Below are positions 61,694-64,000 of a stretch of DNA of 64,000 nucleotides, piece by piece. This DNA comes from Dyadobacter koreensis (GTDB taxonomy: Bacteria; Bacteroidota; Bacteroidia; Cytophagales; Spirosomataceae), in the NCBI RefSeq assembly GCF_900108855.1, contig NZ_FNXY01000001.1:558001-622000 (forward strand), read 5' to 3'. The notes beneath the pieces were generated by a model, which had not been told where the DNA came from, did no database searches, and worked only from the letters and a program-made list of their open reading frames with translations. A program made the translations under genes and the position numbers. Numbering within the stretch: the first letter of the stretch is position 1; every line of letters begins with the position of its first letter.

Positions 61694-64000
61694 GTGCGCC
61701 TGAAAATATTCAACCGCCAAAATGGCCGCTTCGTTTGATGCGGACTATTATAAAGACGGAATACCTGGAAGAAATTGAAGGAGATATGGAGGAGATTTTT
61801 CAGGATAATCTTCATCAATATTCTATCCCGAAAGCAAAACGAATTTATACTTGGGAAATGCTCAAGTTGCTTCGTCCGGCCTTATTAAGAAATTTTAAAT
61901 CATCTTACACCTTTACGACTTATGCCATGTATAAAAATTATTTTCTGATCGCCTGGAGAAATTTGATTAAGAAGAAAGCGTATTCGGCCATTAATATTCT
62001 TGGATTGGGGGTAGGCATTGCCTGCTGCTTTCTGATTTTTACGTTTGTGCAAAGTGAGCTTTCTTACGATACATATCATACAAAGCGCGACCGAATTTAC
62101 CGTGTGACTCATGGAACGAGAGTCTCTGAAGATCCCCGAAATCTATCTAAAGAAGGCCCCTCCTGGGTTTGGGGTAATGCACCTGTCGGACCGACATTAA
62201 AAAATGAATTTCCTGAAATAGAAAAAGTAGTACAGTTTTCCGGCAGATCCGACATCCTGCTGACGAACGATGATAAAAAGTATCAGGAGAACGGGGTATT
62301 CTTCATGGATTCCACCGTGTTTGATGTATTCAGCTGGGATTTGCTGCAAGGTGATCCTAAAACTGCATTGGTAAACCCGTATAGCATCGTATTGACACAG
62401 AGCACGGCCCGGAAATATTTCGGCAATGAAAATGCATTAGGTAAAACGCTGAAAGGCAGCGATTCGCCCGGGAGAGCCAATGCCGGTCAGTACATTGTGA
62501 CGGGCATCATGGCCGATCTTCCCAGTAATTCGCACTTTAAATTTAATGCTCTCCTTTCTTTAAGTACGTTTAAAAATTCGAATCCGGAAGTCTTCGATAT
62601 GTGGGACTATGCTGATTTTTACACCTACTTTCTGGTAAAGGAACAATTCGATGAAGCCGCCTTTAAAGAAAAGCTGCCTGAATTTGTGAAGCGGCAACGC
62701 AAGGACCCGAAGACAAGATATGTCATAGAGCTGGAATCGCTAAAGGACGTTTACCTGAAATCTGATGCGGATCGCCAACCGGGAGAAACCGGTAGCTTAT
62801 CGAACATGTACATCTTCTCGATCATCGGGTTATTCATTTTGGCGATTGCCATGATCAACTTCATGAACTTATCTACCGCCCGTTCCATGGAACGCAGCAA
62901 AGAGGTCGGCATCCGCAAATCCATTGGTGCTGCCAGAAGTAGCTTGATCTCTCAGTTTTTAGGTGAATCCTTTGTCATCGTTTCGTTATCGATGATAACG
63001 GCAGTAATTCTGGTGGTGATTTCATTACCCTTTATGACGGGCTTAACAGGAAAAGAATTTGAACCTGGCATTTTGATCCAATGGAAAAGTATTCCTATCA
63101 TTTTAGGAGCCATGGTGTTAATCGCTTTCGTGGCGGGCTCTTATCCGGCATTGGTTCTTTCGGGATTCAGTCCGGTGCATGTGTTGAAAGGTATGACCAA
63201 GTCAACCGGGGGCGTAAATCTGAGAAGAGGATTGGTGGTTTTTCAATTCAGTCTTTCGATACTACTCATCGCGGTAACCATTATCGTCTATACACAAATG
63301 AATCATTTGCTGGATAAAGATTTAGGCTTCGATAAAGAAAGTATGCTGGTAATCGACTACAATTACGATGAAGCCGTGAATGCTAAGTCGCAGCTTTTAA
63401 AAACAAGTCTGGAAGAAAACCCATCTATTGTTTCAGTCGCGTTTTCACGAAGTGTTCCCGGAAGCTTTTTTCCATATGCCGGCACAGAGATCGAAACCAA
63501 GAATGGCGAAATGAAAATGATGGGACAGCCAATCTTTGAAGTCGGGATAGACTTTATACCCCATTTTGGGCTCAAGCTCGTTGCAGGAAGATCATACTCC
63601 CGGGAATTTCCCGCGGATTCCAGCAGTGCTTTGGTCATTAATGAAGCAGCAGCAAAACAATACGGATATAAAAATGCTGAAGAAATCATAGGCAAAAAAT
63701 TCAGTCAGTGGGGAAGAAAAGGTGTTGTGATCGGGGTTGTGAAAGATTTTAATTTCACTTCATTGCATCAAAAAATTGAACCGCTCACCCTGCCTTTCCA
63801 GGCTTATGCAAGCCGGTATCTATCCATTAAAGTTAAGTCAAAAGATCTGACAAAAACGATTCAGCAGGTGGGTGCCGTGTGGAGTGAGATAGAACCGCAC
63901 AGGCCCTTCCTTTATAGTTTTCTGGATGAAGACTTTAATCGCCAGTACAAGGATGATTTTATTTTCAGAAAGTTGTTTACCACATTTTCTTGCCTTGCCA
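61690..64000 (+). CDS. FtsX/MacB-type ABC transporter permease with N-terminal prefix domain (partial)
   Basis: Membrane permease gene that starts at ATG 61690 and is still open at the window end (about 770 codons seen of about 880). Residues 1-75 form the cytoplasmic prefix domain found in PadR-linked permeases (PPKWPLRLMRTIIKTEYLEE). Then come helix 1 (INILGLGVGIACCFLIFTFV), a large periplasmic MacB-PCD-like domain, three helices with RSKEVGIRKSIGAARSSLIS, a central helix, and a second periplasmic domain with IGVVKDFNF. The last three helices lie outside the window. It probably exports or senses antimicrobial peptides with a separate ATPase (inference). Confidence 0.88.
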   Translation, partial: MSAPENIQPPKWPLRLMRTIIKTEYLEEIEGDMEEIFQDNLHQYSIPKAKRIYTWEMLKLLRPALLRNFKSSYTFTTYAMYKNYFLIAWRNLIKKKAYSAINILGLGVGIACCFLIFTFVQSELSYDTYHTKRDRIYRVTHGTRVSEDPRNLSKEGPSWVWGNAPVGPTLKNEFPEIEKVVQFSGRSDILLTNDDKKYQENGVFFMDSTVFDVFSWDLLQGDPKTALVNPYSIVLTQSTARKYFGNENALGKTLKGSDSPGRANAGQYIVTGIMADLPSNSHFKFNALLSLSTFKNSNPEVFDMWDYADFYTYFLVKEQFDEAAFKEKLPEFVKRQRKDPKTRYVIELESLKDVYLKSDADRQPGETGSLSNMYIFSIIGLFILAIAMINFMNLSTARSMERSKEVGIRKSIGAARSSLISQFLGESFVIVSLSMITAVILVVISLPFMTGLTGKEFEPGILIQWKSIPIILGAMVLIAFVAGSYPALVLSGFSPVHVLKGMTKSTGGVNLRRGLVVFQFSLSILLIAVTIIVYTQMNHLLDKDLGFDKESMLVIDYNYDEAVNAKSQLLKTSLEENPSIVSVAFSRSVPGSFFPYAGTEIETKNGEMKMMGQPIFEVGIDFIPHFGLKLVAGRSYSREFPADSSSALVINEAAAKQYGYKNAEEIIGKKFSQWGRKGVVIGVVKDFNFTSLHQKIEPLTLPFQAYASRYLSIKVKSKDLTKTIQQVGAVWSEIEPHRPFLYSFLDEDFNRQYKDDFIFRKLFTTFSCLA

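Noticed and set aside
1..64000. tRNA, rRNA or CRISPR arrays
   Set aside because: No tRNA cloverleaf, rRNA-like conserved sequence or regularly spaced repeat with unique spacers was seen on reading.

Overview
The window reads as a chromosomal segment of a Bacteroidota bacterium of the order Cytophagales, most like Dyadobacter or a close relative (inference from protein style; no 16S rRNA gene is present). Support comes from two SusC/SusD pairs, a FecI/FecR-type sigma/anti-sigma pair, DUF4374 lipoproteins, many AraC regulators, weak Shine-Dalgarno signals, and a few promoter-like TAnnTTTG (-7) boxes. I found no tRNA, rRNA or CRISPR array.

Left part (1-11.3 kb): a beta-propeller lipoprotein, a dihydrofolate-reductase-fold protein, a small alpha/beta hydrolase and a membrane-protein gene broken by two frameshifts. 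These are followed by a minus-strand SusC-SusD-phosphodiesterase operon and a divergent TetR regulator, with an operator-like dyad between them. Middle part (11.3-32.2 kb): a DUF4142 lipoprotein; an AraC regulator with a TetX-like flavin monooxygenase; a NarL-type regulator with a histidine kinase; a second, orphan SusC/SusD pair closed by a strong terminator; a DsbA-like protein divergent from an HxlR regulator; and a tandem-receiver protein divergent from an RsbRD-type histidine kinase. It ends in an SDR-DoxX-AraC-SDR-AraC cluster.

Transport and glycan part (32.8-40.9 kb): an AGCS amino-acid/sodium symporter, an NhaA antiporter with a dyad in its leader, a GH29 alpha-L-fucosidase divergent from an AraC regulator, and a DUF3253 protein.

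Iron-uptake part (42.2-49.7 kb): a six-gene minus-strand operon of ECF sigma, FecR-like anti-sigma, DUF4374 lipoprotein, TonB-dependent receptor, second DUF4374 lipoprotein and PepSY membrane protein. It resembles the XusABC xenosiderophore system of Bacteroides thetaiotaomicron, enlarged by its own sigma/anti-sigma pair and a second XusB-like protein. It is flanked closely on both sides by decayed insertion sequences (IS3 family at 42.2 kb, IS110 family at 49.8 kb), which suggests lateral acquisition. This is the most interesting system in the window.

Accessory part (49.8-57.0 kb): a graveyard of an IS110 remnant, a TOTE-primase-like fragment, a serine-recombinase tail and an FtsX permease tail. 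Within it lies an intact hipBA toxin-antitoxin pair with a perfect 24-bp inverted repeat over its start, then an SDR/AraC pair and an SDR-AraC fusion scar. Right end (57.0-64.0 kb): an NTF2-like secreted protein, an acyltransferase-3 protein, a DinB protein, a carboxymuconolactone-decarboxylase-like protein, a GNAT remnant, and a PadR regulator overlapping an FtsX/MacB-type permease that runs off the window.
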